Assembly (NCBI GenBank): GCA_003513005.1
Contig: DOTD01000079.1
Coordinates: forward strand, 1-6,317
DNA: 6,317 nucleotides
From: Desulfotomaculum sp.
GTDB taxonomy: Bacteria; Bacillota; Desulfotomaculia; Desulfotomaculales; Nap2-2B
Direction of reading: 5' to 3'
Below the pieces are notes generated by a model. The model was not told where the DNA came from and made no database searches. It was given only the letters and a program-made list of their open reading frames with translations. Position numbers and translations under genes: made by a program. Every line of letters starts with the position of its first letter. Position 1 is the stretch's first letter. Positions 1-5,396 of the stretch are shown piece by piece.

Positions 1-185
1 GCCACACGCGGCCCCTGGTCCAGGAATGGATCATTGTCGTCCTTTCCGGTAATGAGAATCTGATCCGAAAGACCTTGAGGGACGTTAACTCCCACATGAA
101 ACGCAACATGATCGCCTACCTCTCGCACCGAAAGAGGAATCTCCAAATATTGGGCGAATTCGTTATTTAATGTTTTCAGAAATCT
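1..185 (-). CDS. Partial gene of unknown function, 5' end apparently frameshifted
   Basis: An open frame runs leftward from position 185 and leaves the window at position 1, giving about 61 residues. The translation is acidic and reads like a real soluble protein (for example GDHVAFHVGVNVP and LITGKDDNDPFLDQGP), but I do not recognise the family. No ATG lies in this frame after the in-frame stop at 186-188. The frame directly upstream, however, reads ATG-led MSIKDF and then TGA at 176-178. One extra base near 176-185 would join the two as MSIKDF-LKTLNNEFAQ, a natural-looking N-terminus. So this is either a frameshifted pseudogene, a sequencing error in a short T run, or a gene using a rare start. 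The opposite strand is also open at 3-170, but that product is basic and less protein-like. Strand choice is fairly confident; function is unknown. Confidence 0.45.
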
Positions 186-364
186 TTAATACTCATCTCT
201 GTAGTTATAGTTACCATATTTTTTAAATATAACATGTAGCAACCTGTCCCAGAATTTATGAAAAGCAGGGAGAAGCAGGAGAATATTTCTTTTTGCTTCC
301 CCTGGTAGTATATAAGAAATGTCTTGTGTATGCTAACAAATGATTTAACGAAGTGGAAGCCTGA
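186..364. other. AT-rich gap without a recognisable gene
   Basis: This stretch separates the exporter stub from the partial left-end gene. The minus-strand frame of the stub stays open through it as far as 176, but the peptide (YYQGKQKEIFSCF and similar) has no recognisable homology and looks like accidental read-through. Minus-strand ATG codons in that frame, near 235, 217 and 196, could be starts for the left-end gene once the frameshift is allowed for. I see no clear promoter, terminator or RNA gene. Confidence 0.4.
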
Positions 365-496
365 TCCCACAGCCAGTTGCCGGCCGGTAAACTGGCTGTT
401 GTAGAGTTCGGCGTAAAAGCCGCCTTCAGCCAGAAGTTCCTCGTGATTACCCTGCTCAATGATGGCGCCTTTATTCATTGCTTGACGCCTCTTCAT
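365..496 (-). pseudogene. C-terminal remnant of an ABC exporter (MsbA/MdlB-like)
   Basis: From about 478 to 389 the minus strand encodes MNKGAIIEQGNHEELL followed by AEGGFYAELYNSQF. This is the characteristic end of fused permease-ATPase ABC exporters: the strand after the H-loop, the G-x-HEELL helix and the YAELYxSQF tail. Everything upstream is missing: the transmembrane domain, Walker A, signature and Walker B. It begins only 11 nt after the TetR stop codon, with a possible ATG at 496 preceded by GGTGA, so it might still be translated as a stub. The normal stop after the tail is also absent, and the frame runs on to 176 through sequence with no visible homology. The likeliest origin is a deletion that fused the end of an exporter gene to the end of the efflux operon. 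The stub cannot bind or hydrolyse ATP. Confidence 0.7.
371..397. repeat. Inverted repeat with 8-bp arms
   Basis: AGCCAGTT at 371-378 is matched by AACTGGCT at 390-397. The 11-nt loop itself contains the palindrome CCGGCCGG (380-387). It lies at the end of the exporter remnant. No T run follows on either strand, so it is not a canonical intrinsic terminator, though it is the only strong hairpin downstream of the efflux operon. Confidence 0.4.
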
Positions 497-507
497 TCAC
501 CACTGTA

Positions 508-1086
508 TCAGTGGCGCCCGGTATCTTCTACAACTCCATATAAATATATATTAAAAAGCGAATTAATGCTTTCTTCCAGGGACAGGTTGTTTTCCATAAT
601 GAAAACAGGATTAATCACGGATCTGATGCCGACCATCAAGGCAGTGGTAAAAATTTTGGGGTTGACCTTCCGGAAATATCCCTTTTCGTTGTTTAACAGC
701 AGGCTTTCAAAATTTTGCTGGATTTTTTCCGCCCGGAATTGTTCAACTTTATCCCATAGATGAGGGTAATATTTTTGCAGATCATACAAGGCCAGAGGCT
801 GGAACAACTTAACATTTTCAGTAACAACTCTGATTACGCCGGCAATCTTCTCAACGGGATCGTCTGAAGAAGAAAGGGCCTGGCGCACTTTTTGTTCCAT
901 AATAGATAAAAAGTCTGTTATTACAGAGTGAACGATATCTTCCTTGTTCTTGAAGTGGCGGTAGATTGTCCTTTTGCTCATACCCATGTGCGCCGCCAGT
1001 TCGTCCACTGTTACCCTCGAAAAACCGCGCACTGCGGCCAGTTCTTTGCAAGCCCCGGTTATTCTCTTTTTATAATCTGTTTCCAT
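508..1086 (-). CDS. TetR/AcrR-family transcriptional regulator
   Basis: This 192-residue protein has the usual TetR-family length. The N-terminal helix-turn-helix is clear at about residues 6-52: RGFSRVTVDELAAHMGMSKR followed by TIYRHFKNKEDIV, where the TIYRHFKNKE segment is the family's hallmark recognition helix and following turn. Residues 60-192 are helical and variable, as expected for the ligand-binding and dimerisation domain; I cannot name the ligand. It is the last gene of the operon, starting 17 nt after the permease stop, with a modest AGG-type ribosome site. Cotranscription with pump genes suggests local autoregulation: ligand binding would release the operator and derepress pump and regulator together. 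A good operator candidate lies at 5157-5176. The E. coli ybhGFSR operon also has a TetR-type regulator gene (CecR/YbiH), but there it is the first gene. Confidence 0.93.
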   Translation of the reverse strand: METDYKKRITGACKELAAVRGFSRVTVDELAAHMGMSKRTIYRHFKNKEDIVHSVITDFLSIMEQKVRQALSSSDDPVEKIAGVIRVVTENVKLFQPLALYDLQKYYPHLWDKVEQFRAEKIQQNFESLLLNNEKGYFRKVNPKIFTTALMVGIRSVINPVFIMENNLSLEESINSLFNIYLYGVVEDTGRH

Positions 1087-1103
1087 TTTTCATACCTGCC
1101 TGC

Positions 1104-2222
1104 TCAAGCAATTTTCTTCTTAAACTTTAAAATACTGATTGTGGTCAATACTACGGAAAAAATCAGCAGCGCCGCGACTTGGGGAACCAGGTAGAAAAAA
1201 CCGATTCCCTTCAGGACGATTCCCCGGATAATTATTAAATAATAAGTGAGGGGGATAAAGTTTCCTATATACTGGATTATAACCGGCATGGCCTCTCTGG
1301 GAAACATAAAGCCGGATAAAAGAATACTTGGCAGCATGAAAAAGAAAGACATCTGGAAGGCCTGCATCTGGTTTTTGGCAATATTGGAGATCAATATGCC
1401 CACACCAAGAGAAGCGGTGATAAAAAAAAGAGTCAGCTCGTATAACTCCATCAGACTGCCCCGGATGGGCACGCCGAATACGGTAACGCCGACCAGCAGG
1501 GCGACAGTAACTTGAATGTAGCCTAGCGCTATATAGGGGATGATTTTGCCGATCATAAGTTCGAAGGACCGGATCGGAGCAACCATGAGCTGTTCCAGGG
1601 TGCCTCTTTCCCGTTCCCTGACAATAGCTGCGGAGGTCATGATGACCATAGTCATAGTCACAATGATCCCAAGTATAGCCGGGACCATGTAGTAAGCAGT
1701 AATGCCGTCCGGGTTGTACCATGGCCGCACCCTGATATCGTAAGGTATGTTTTGAATCTGGGCTTTCTGGATGATAATTCTTTGTGATTTTAACAGACCG
1801 ATAGAATTGGCTGTGGCGATAGCCGTGGCCGAAACCATGCTGTCGGTGGCGTCCACCAGAACCTGGACCGCTGCTGTCTCCCCCTTCTTTAATTTCTCTT
1901 TGAAATCCGGCGGAAAGATTATGCCGACTCTGGCCTTGCCGCTGTCAATCAGGCTGGTTATTTCAGTATAACCTCCCGCGTTGTAAGTTATGTCAAAATA
2001 GCCGGAAGATCTGAAGGCATCCAGCAGGTCCCTGCTCTCGGCAGACATAGACTGGTCAAAAACAGCGGTGGGGATGTGTTTGACCTCGGTTTGAATGGCA
2101 AAACCAAATAAAAGCAGCTGGATCATCGGCAGCGCGAAGACCATGGCCAGGGTCAGCCGGTCACGCATCATTTGCAGCACTTCTTTTTTCATAATAGCTA
2201 AGATTTTGTTCATCCAGGTCAC
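1104..2222 (-). CDS. ABC-2 type multidrug transporter permease (YbhS/YbhR-like)
   Basis: This is a 372-residue membrane protein of the ABC-2 permease type. The topology is typical: one N-terminal membrane segment (about 24-43), a large external domain (about 45-175), then five further segments (about 177-200, 228-250, 261-281, 288-306, 342-363). The motif RERERGTLEQL at 202-212, just after the second segment, is the conserved cytoplasmic coupling element of the family. Its first codon is GTG, overlapping the TGA of the upstream ATPase by 4 nt; an ATG three codons later (2211-2213) is an alternative start. It forms the membrane channel driven by the two upstream ATPases. YbhFSR-type pumps normally carry two permease genes; here TetR follows at once, so this one may homodimerise or have lost its partner. 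Confidence 0.93.
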   Translation of the reverse strand: MTWMNKILAIMKKEVLQMMRDRLTLAMVFALPMIQLLLFGFAIQTEVKHIPTAVFDQSMSAESRDLLDAFRSSGYFDITYNAGGYTEITSLIDSGKARVGIIFPPDFKEKLKKGETAAVQVLVDATDSMVSATAIATANSIGLLKSQRIIIQKAQIQNIPYDIRVRPWYNPDGITAYYMVPAILGIIVTMTMVIMTSAAIVRERERGTLEQLMVAPIRSFELMIGKIIPYIALGYIQVTVALLVGVTVFGVPIRGSLMELYELTLFFITASLGVGILISNIAKNQMQAFQMSFFFMLPSILLSGFMFPREAMPVIIQYIGNFIPLTYYLIIIRGIVLKGIGFFYLVPQVAALLIFSVVLTTISILKFKKKIA

Positions 2223-2223
2223 C
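2219..2223 (-). promoter_or_regulatory. Ribosome-binding site bearing on the permease start
   Basis: The minus strand reads GGTGA, then five bases (CCTGG), then ATG at 2213. GGTGA matches the 3' part of the Shine-Dalgarno consensus AAGGAGGTGA at good spacing. The upstream GTG start (2222) has only AAGG about four bases away. The ATG, giving 369 residues, may therefore be the main start, with the GTG as the coupled alternative. Confidence 0.35.
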
Positions 2224-3130
2224 CGCCTTTTTTCTGTTTGGCCAGGAAGATAAAAACATCTTCCAGGGAAGGTTTAATGATTTTCGCTTTAACTCCGGTG
2301 TACCGGTCCAATTCTTCGATGCGGTTTTGGGATTCCAGCAGCACATGCAGAAGGGGACCGTGGATAGAGCACTCTTTTACATAAGGGAGCTTTTCCAGAT
2401 CATCAACTTTGTACAGGGCGTCGGGAAGGCTGATTTCCACCAGACACCCCTGGATAACGTTATTTTTCAGATTTTCCGGCGTGTCATCCGCGATAAGGTT
2501 TCCTTCAGCGATAAAAGCGATGCGATAGCAATGCTCGGCTTCATCCATGAAATGAGTGGTCACCATGACGGTTGTGCCTTCGCCGGCCATTTTCTGGATG
2601 ATTTTAAAAAATTGGCGCCTGCTGGTGGGGCTGATGCCGCTGGTAGGCTCGTCTAGAAATAATATGGACGGTCGGGAAATAATGGTGCATCCCAGCGCCA
2701 GGCGCTGTTTCCACCCGCTGCTCAAGTTGACCACCATCTCGTCCTCCCTGCCTTTTAACATAGCCATTTCGATCATTTCGGGGATTCTTTTTTTGCGCTC
2801 GCGGCGCGGAATATCGTAGACACCCGCATAAAAGTCCAGGTTCTCATAAACCGTCAGGTCATCATAGAGGCTGAACTTCTGCGACATGTAGCCGATTTTG
2901 CGCTTAATCTTCTCCGCTTCCCTGGCTAGGTCGTAGCCAAGCACGGTACCGGAGCCGGAGGTGGGCTCCAGGATGCCGCACAGCATCCGGATTGTAGTCG
3001 ATTTTCCCGAGCCGTTCGGTCCGAGGAAGCCATATATTTCCCCCTGCTTGATGTTCATTGATATCTTATTGACGGCAACGAAGGAACCAAAAACACGGGT
3101 CAGTTCGCGGGTGGTCACGACGTATTCCAT
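2219..3130 (-). CDS. ABC transporter ATP-binding protein, second of a pair (YbhF C-half-like)
   Basis: This 303-residue ATPase has Walker A GPNGSGKST (37-45), Q-loop Gln84, Walker B ILFLDEP (156-162) and an intact H-loop, TTHFMDEAE with His193. Two elements are unusual. The signature is LSSGW (136-140) rather than LSGGQ, and the D-loop reads GISP with Ser167 where Asp is usual. A C-terminal domain (about 215-303) ends in SLEDVFIFLAKQ, typical of ATPases that serve ABC-2 permeases. Its ATG directly abuts the TAA of the preceding ATPase, with GAGGCGG five bases upstream (3136-3142), so the two are probably translated together in equal amounts. It corresponds to the C-terminal half of E. coli YbhF, here a separate protein. 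It is expected to pair with the preceding ATPase, supplying the competent Walker A/B and H-loop half of the ATP site. Confidence 0.94.
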   Translation of the reverse strand: MEYVVTTRELTRVFGSFVAVNKISMNIKQGEIYGFLGPNGSGKSTTIRMLCGILEPTSGSGTVLGYDLAREAEKIKRKIGYMSQKFSLYDDLTVYENLDFYAGVYDIPRRERKKRIPEMIEMAMLKGREDEMVVNLSSGWKQRLALGCTIISRPSILFLDEPTSGISPTSRRQFFKIIQKMAGEGTTVMVTTHFMDEAEHCYRIAFIAEGNLIADDTPENLKNNVIQGCLVEISLPDALYKVDDLEKLPYVKECSIHGPLLHVLLESQNRIEELDRYTGVKAKIIKPSLEDVFIFLAKQKKGG

Positions 3131-4039
3131 TTAAACCGCCTCTTTCCCGGTAAGGGATACAAAAACGTCTTCCATGGAAGGAGTGATTTCTTCAAAACTG
3201 ATAATGTGAATTCCTTTTTCGGAAAGCAGGCTGGTTATTCCGGCTTTTGCCCTTTCAGTATCGTTTACGGACACGTGGCACCTGTCGCCGTAAACATTGG
3301 CCTCCACCACTTCCGGGAGATTTTCAAGAAAATCAAGATCTTTGACGTCCGCCTTGATTTCCAAGATTTTTTGCGGAATCTGGCTTTTTAGGAAATCCGG
3401 GGCGCCTGCCGCCGCAATCTTCCCCCCGTCCATGAGGGCCACTTTTTTGCAGAGTTCCGCCTCATCCATGTAGGGAGTTGAAACAAGAAGAGTCACACCG
3501 TCTCTATTCAGCCGATACAATATTTTCCAGAATTCTTTGCGGGATTGGGGATCTACTCCAAAGGTCGGCTCATCCAGAATCATCAAACTTGGCCTGGCCA
3601 CCAGAGCGCAGGTAAGAGCAAGCTTTTGCTTCATTCCTCCGGAAAGGTTGTCGGCTAAACGAGACTTAAATTCAATTAAGTCAGTCATTTCTAAGATTTC
3701 ATCAGCCCGCTCGCGGATTGTTTTTGTGCTTAGATCATACAGGGAACCAAAGAAATGGATATTTTCCCAGACTGTCAGATCTCCGTAAAGGCTGAAACGC
3801 TGGGGCATATAACCAAATACTCCGGCAGACTTACGGTTATTTTTTTGCCCGCCGCCAAATAAAGCAACGGCGCCGCTGGTGGGGGTGATCAGTCCGCAGA
3901 GCATCCGGAGCAGGGTTGTTTTGCCGGCGCCGTCAGGTCCGACCAGGCCAAAAATATCCCCTTGCCTGACTTCTATTGAAACGTTGTTTACCGCCGCAAG
4001 GAGACCGAACATTTTGGTTAACTGGCGGGCTTCAATCAC
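3131..4039 (-). CDS. ABC transporter ATP-binding protein, first of a pair (YbhF N-half-like)
   Basis: This 302-residue ATPase has Walker A GPDGAGKTT (34-42), Q-loop Gln80, signature LSGGM (132-136), Walker B LMILDEP (152-158) and D-loop GVDP with Asp163. The H-loop reads STPYMDEAE, so Pro189 stands where the catalytic-site histidine normally is (codon at 3473-3475). The C-terminus ends in SMEDVFVSLTGKE, the same accessory tail type as its partner. It starts at GTG, 25 nt after the fusion-protein stop, with a GGGAG ribosome site; no in-frame ATG offers a better full-length start. It resembles the N-terminal half of E. coli YbhF. It should pair with the following ATPase and lend its intact signature to the competent ATP site, while its own site looks impaired. 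Confidence 0.94.
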   Translation of the reverse strand: MIEARQLTKMFGLLAAVNNVSIEVRQGDIFGLVGPDGAGKTTLLRMLCGLITPTSGAVALFGGGQKNNRKSAGVFGYMPQRFSLYGDLTVWENIHFFGSLYDLSTKTIRERADEILEMTDLIEFKSRLADNLSGGMKQKLALTCALVARPSLMILDEPTFGVDPQSRKEFWKILYRLNRDGVTLLVSTPYMDEAELCKKVALMDGGKIAAAGAPDFLKSQIPQKILEIKADVKDLDFLENLPEVVEANVYGDRCHVSVNDTERAKAGITSLLSEKGIHIISFEEITPSMEDVFVSLTGKEAV

Positions 4040-4064
4040 GCTTTCACTCTCCCTTTAGCGCTCC

Positions 4065-5042
4065 TTACAAAATCGTTACATCCGCGGGCATGCCGGGCTT
4101 TAAAACGCCGTTTTCATTCTTTATTCTTATTTTTACGGCGTAAACGATATTGGTACGTTCTTTCTTGGTTTGAATTGTTTTTGGAGTAAATTCCCCCTGG
4201 GAGGCTATTTCTTCAATTTGCCCCGTATATTTTACGGAACCCCCGCTTACCGTAAAGATTACCTGCTGTCCCAGTTTAATTTTGGGCAGGTCGTCCGTGG
4301 GGATGTAAACTTTGATCCACATGTTGTTCAGGTCGGCAATGGTCGCTACAGAGGCTCCGGTTTGAACCATTTCGCCATTTTCGACATTTTTGGAAAGTAC
4401 CGTGCCGTTAATCGGGGTGATGATTTTGGTGTCTTCCACCAGCGCCCCGGATGCTTTTAAGATAGCTTTGCTTCGCTCCAGCTCCGCCCGGGCGGTTTTA
4501 ATCTTATCCGGACGGTTGCCGGATAATAAGAGGCTCAGCCTGTTCTTGGCGGTATCAAGCTGGTTTTGGGCTTGCTTATAAGCTGTTTCCGATTTTTCCA
4601 TTTCCGACTCGGGAATCACTTTTTGCTGGTATAGGGCCATTACTCTTTCGTAATCCCTGCCAGCCTGGTCATAGTTTGTCTGGGCGGTATCGACGGCAAT
4701 TTCAGCTTCCTTGATTTCCTGCTCCCTTGCCCCGGAAGTCAGATCGTCCAGCTGCGCCTGGGCCTCTAAAACACCCAGGGCGTCTCTTTCTTTCTGGGCA
4801 ATTAAATCATTTCTATTAATTACTGCCACAAGCTGGTCTTTTTTCACCCGCTCGCCTTCGGTAATTATAAAATCCCGCAGTGTGCCGGATAGTTTAGCCC
4901 GAAGTTCCACTTGTGTCACTTCGATGGTCCCGGTAGCCTGCAGGCCGGGCAGCTCTTTCTCTTTAATGAAATATGAATACACCAGGTAGCTTGCGGCGCA
5001 AAAAAGCGCTGCTATTAACACAACAGCCACTTTCTTTTTCAT
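4065..5042 (-). CDS. HlyD/YbhG-family membrane fusion (periplasmic adaptor) protein
   Basis: This 325-residue protein is the first gene of the operon. Residues 5-24 form an N-terminal signal anchor (KKKVAVVLIAALFCAASYLV). The first half of the lipoyl-like domain follows at about 36-80 (TGTIEVTQVELRAKLSG, then GERVKKDQ). A long coiled-coil hairpin spans about 83-200, rich in Ala, Gln and Glu with breaks near 102-106 and 139-146. The second lipoyl half is ITPINGTVLSKNVENGEMV (208-226). A beta-barrel region follows at about 240-325, containing GEFTPKTIQTKKERTNIVYA (283-302), a stretch I associate with YbhG-type adaptors. It is thought to link the inner-membrane pump to an exit path; no TolC-like partner lies in the window, and in a monoderm host it would act at the outer membrane face. 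The ATG at 5042 has an excellent GGAGG eight bases upstream. Confidence 0.94.
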   Translation of the reverse strand: MKKKVAVVLIAALFCAASYLVYSYFIKEKELPGLQATGTIEVTQVELRAKLSGTLRDFIITEGERVKKDQLVAVINRNDLIAQKERDALGVLEAQAQLDDLTSGAREQEIKEAEIAVDTAQTNYDQAGRDYERVMALYQQKVIPESEMEKSETAYKQAQNQLDTAKNRLSLLLSGNRPDKIKTARAELERSKAILKASGALVEDTKIITPINGTVLSKNVENGEMVQTGASVATIADLNNMWIKVYIPTDDLPKIKLGQQVIFTVSGGSVKYTGQIEEIASQGEFTPKTIQTKKERTNIVYAVKIRIKNENGVLKPGMPADVTIL

Positions 5043-5046
5043 GCGG

Positions 5047-5056
5047 CCTTCCTCCC
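5047..5056 (-). promoter_or_regulatory. Strong ribosome-binding site of the fusion-protein gene
   Basis: The minus strand reads GGGAGGAAGG. Its GGAGG core (5051-5055) lies eight bases before the ATG at 5042. This fixes the start of the first gene and is the strongest translation signal in the operon. Confidence 0.75.
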
Positions 5057-5145
5057 ATTTTTTTTAATTGGTTAGAAAATGTGCGGATATGTTCTGTGCT
5101 TTGATTGTTAGACAGCAATATCTGTAATGATTTAATAAATGGGAT

Positions 5146-5174
5146 ATTATAGGTAAACTAATGATACTCAATTA
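5146..5174 (-). promoter_or_regulatory. Candidate proximal promoter of the efflux operon
   Basis: The minus strand carries a perfect TATAAT (-10) at 5151-5146. A poor -35 (TAATTG, 5174-5169) lies 17 bp upstream; a better-looking TTGAGT is only 14 bp away. Transcription would start near 5139, about 97 nt before the ATG. The weak -35 box overlaps the palindrome, as expected for a repressor-controlled promoter. Confidence 0.5.
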
Positions 5175-5176
5175 GT
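5157..5176. promoter_or_regulatory. Palindromic operator candidate for the TetR-family regulator
   Basis: ACTAAT (5157-5162) and ATTAGT (5171-5176) form perfect 6-bp inverted half-sites around an 8-bp spacer, 20 bp in total. It lies 5 bp upstream of the proximal -10 box and a few bases past the expected start from the distal promoter, so a bound repressor could block both. TetR-family dimers commonly bind palindromes of this size beside the genes they control. Assignment to this operon's regulator is inferred from position. Confidence 0.45.
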
Positions 5177-5188
5177 GTCCGCATTTTC

Positions 5189-5217
5189 ATAATATAACTT
5201 ATATAATTTTTAAGCAA
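5189..5217 (-). promoter_or_regulatory. Candidate distal promoter of the efflux operon
   Basis: The minus strand has TTGCTT (5217-5212), a 17-bp AT-rich spacer and TATTAT (5194-5189). This matches the sigma-A consensus at three of six and five of six positions. The expected start is near 5182, just before the palindrome. AT-rich DNA yields such matches by chance, hence the moderate confidence. Confidence 0.4.
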
Positions 5218-5396
5218 CCATTTTTTACAAACAATTTTTTATACGTAAGCCTGTCATCGGCATTTATGAAAGGCCGCCCAGGAGTATCAGGCAGGAACAT
5301 GAGACTTTCTGAGAAGACCGCTTACAAGACTTAAAACGGGGCAGACGGGCGCTTGCCATTAACAAGAAAAAGTCGTTAATTGTACCTACACCCATA
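5218..5396. other. Gene-free spacer between the efflux promoter region and the CRISPR array
   Basis: The left part is AT-rich with T and A runs; the right part (about 5264-5396) is more GC-balanced. It is the leader-distal flank of the array, because the repeats are read on the minus strand. I see no gene, no leader-like sequence, no degenerate repeat and no convincing terminator. An open frame of 124 codons on the minus strand (5264-5638) crosses three repeats and is an artefact. Confidence 0.5.

Larger units (their letters stand above)
5075..5188. repeat. Imperfect inverted repeat enclosing the proximal promoter and operator candidate
   Basis: GAAAATGTGCGGA (5075-5087) and TCCGCATTTTC (5178-5188) are reverse complements over 11 positions, with a 2-nt insertion in the left arm. 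The arms are about 90 bp apart and enclose the TATAAT hexamer and the shorter palindrome at 5157-5176. I see no matching target-site duplication outside the arms, so a miniature transposon is not supported. Paired binding sites for a regulator are an alternative. Confidence 0.35.

Noticed and set aside
3..170. Plus-strand open frame at the left edge
   Set aside because: It is strongly basic, has no recognisable motif, and is antisense to a frame with better coding character.
1120..1722. A 200-codon minus-strand frame inside the permease gene, and many shorter ones in the ATPase and fusion-protein genes
   Set aside because: They lie in other frames of genes with unmistakable family motifs and lack domains or ribosome sites of their own.
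5340..5357. Weak hairpin GGCA/TGCC followed by CCGTTTT on the minus strand, considered as a terminator for the CRISPR transcript
   Set aside because: The stem is four to six pairs with a mismatch and the T run is only four, too weak to call.
5331..5362. A possible degenerate fifteenth repeat left of the array (ACGGGGCAGAC at 5336-5346 resembles the repeat end)
   Set aside because: Only about ten bases match, the rest of the repeat is absent, and the 50-nt distance to the first repeat does not fit a 32-36 nt spacer.
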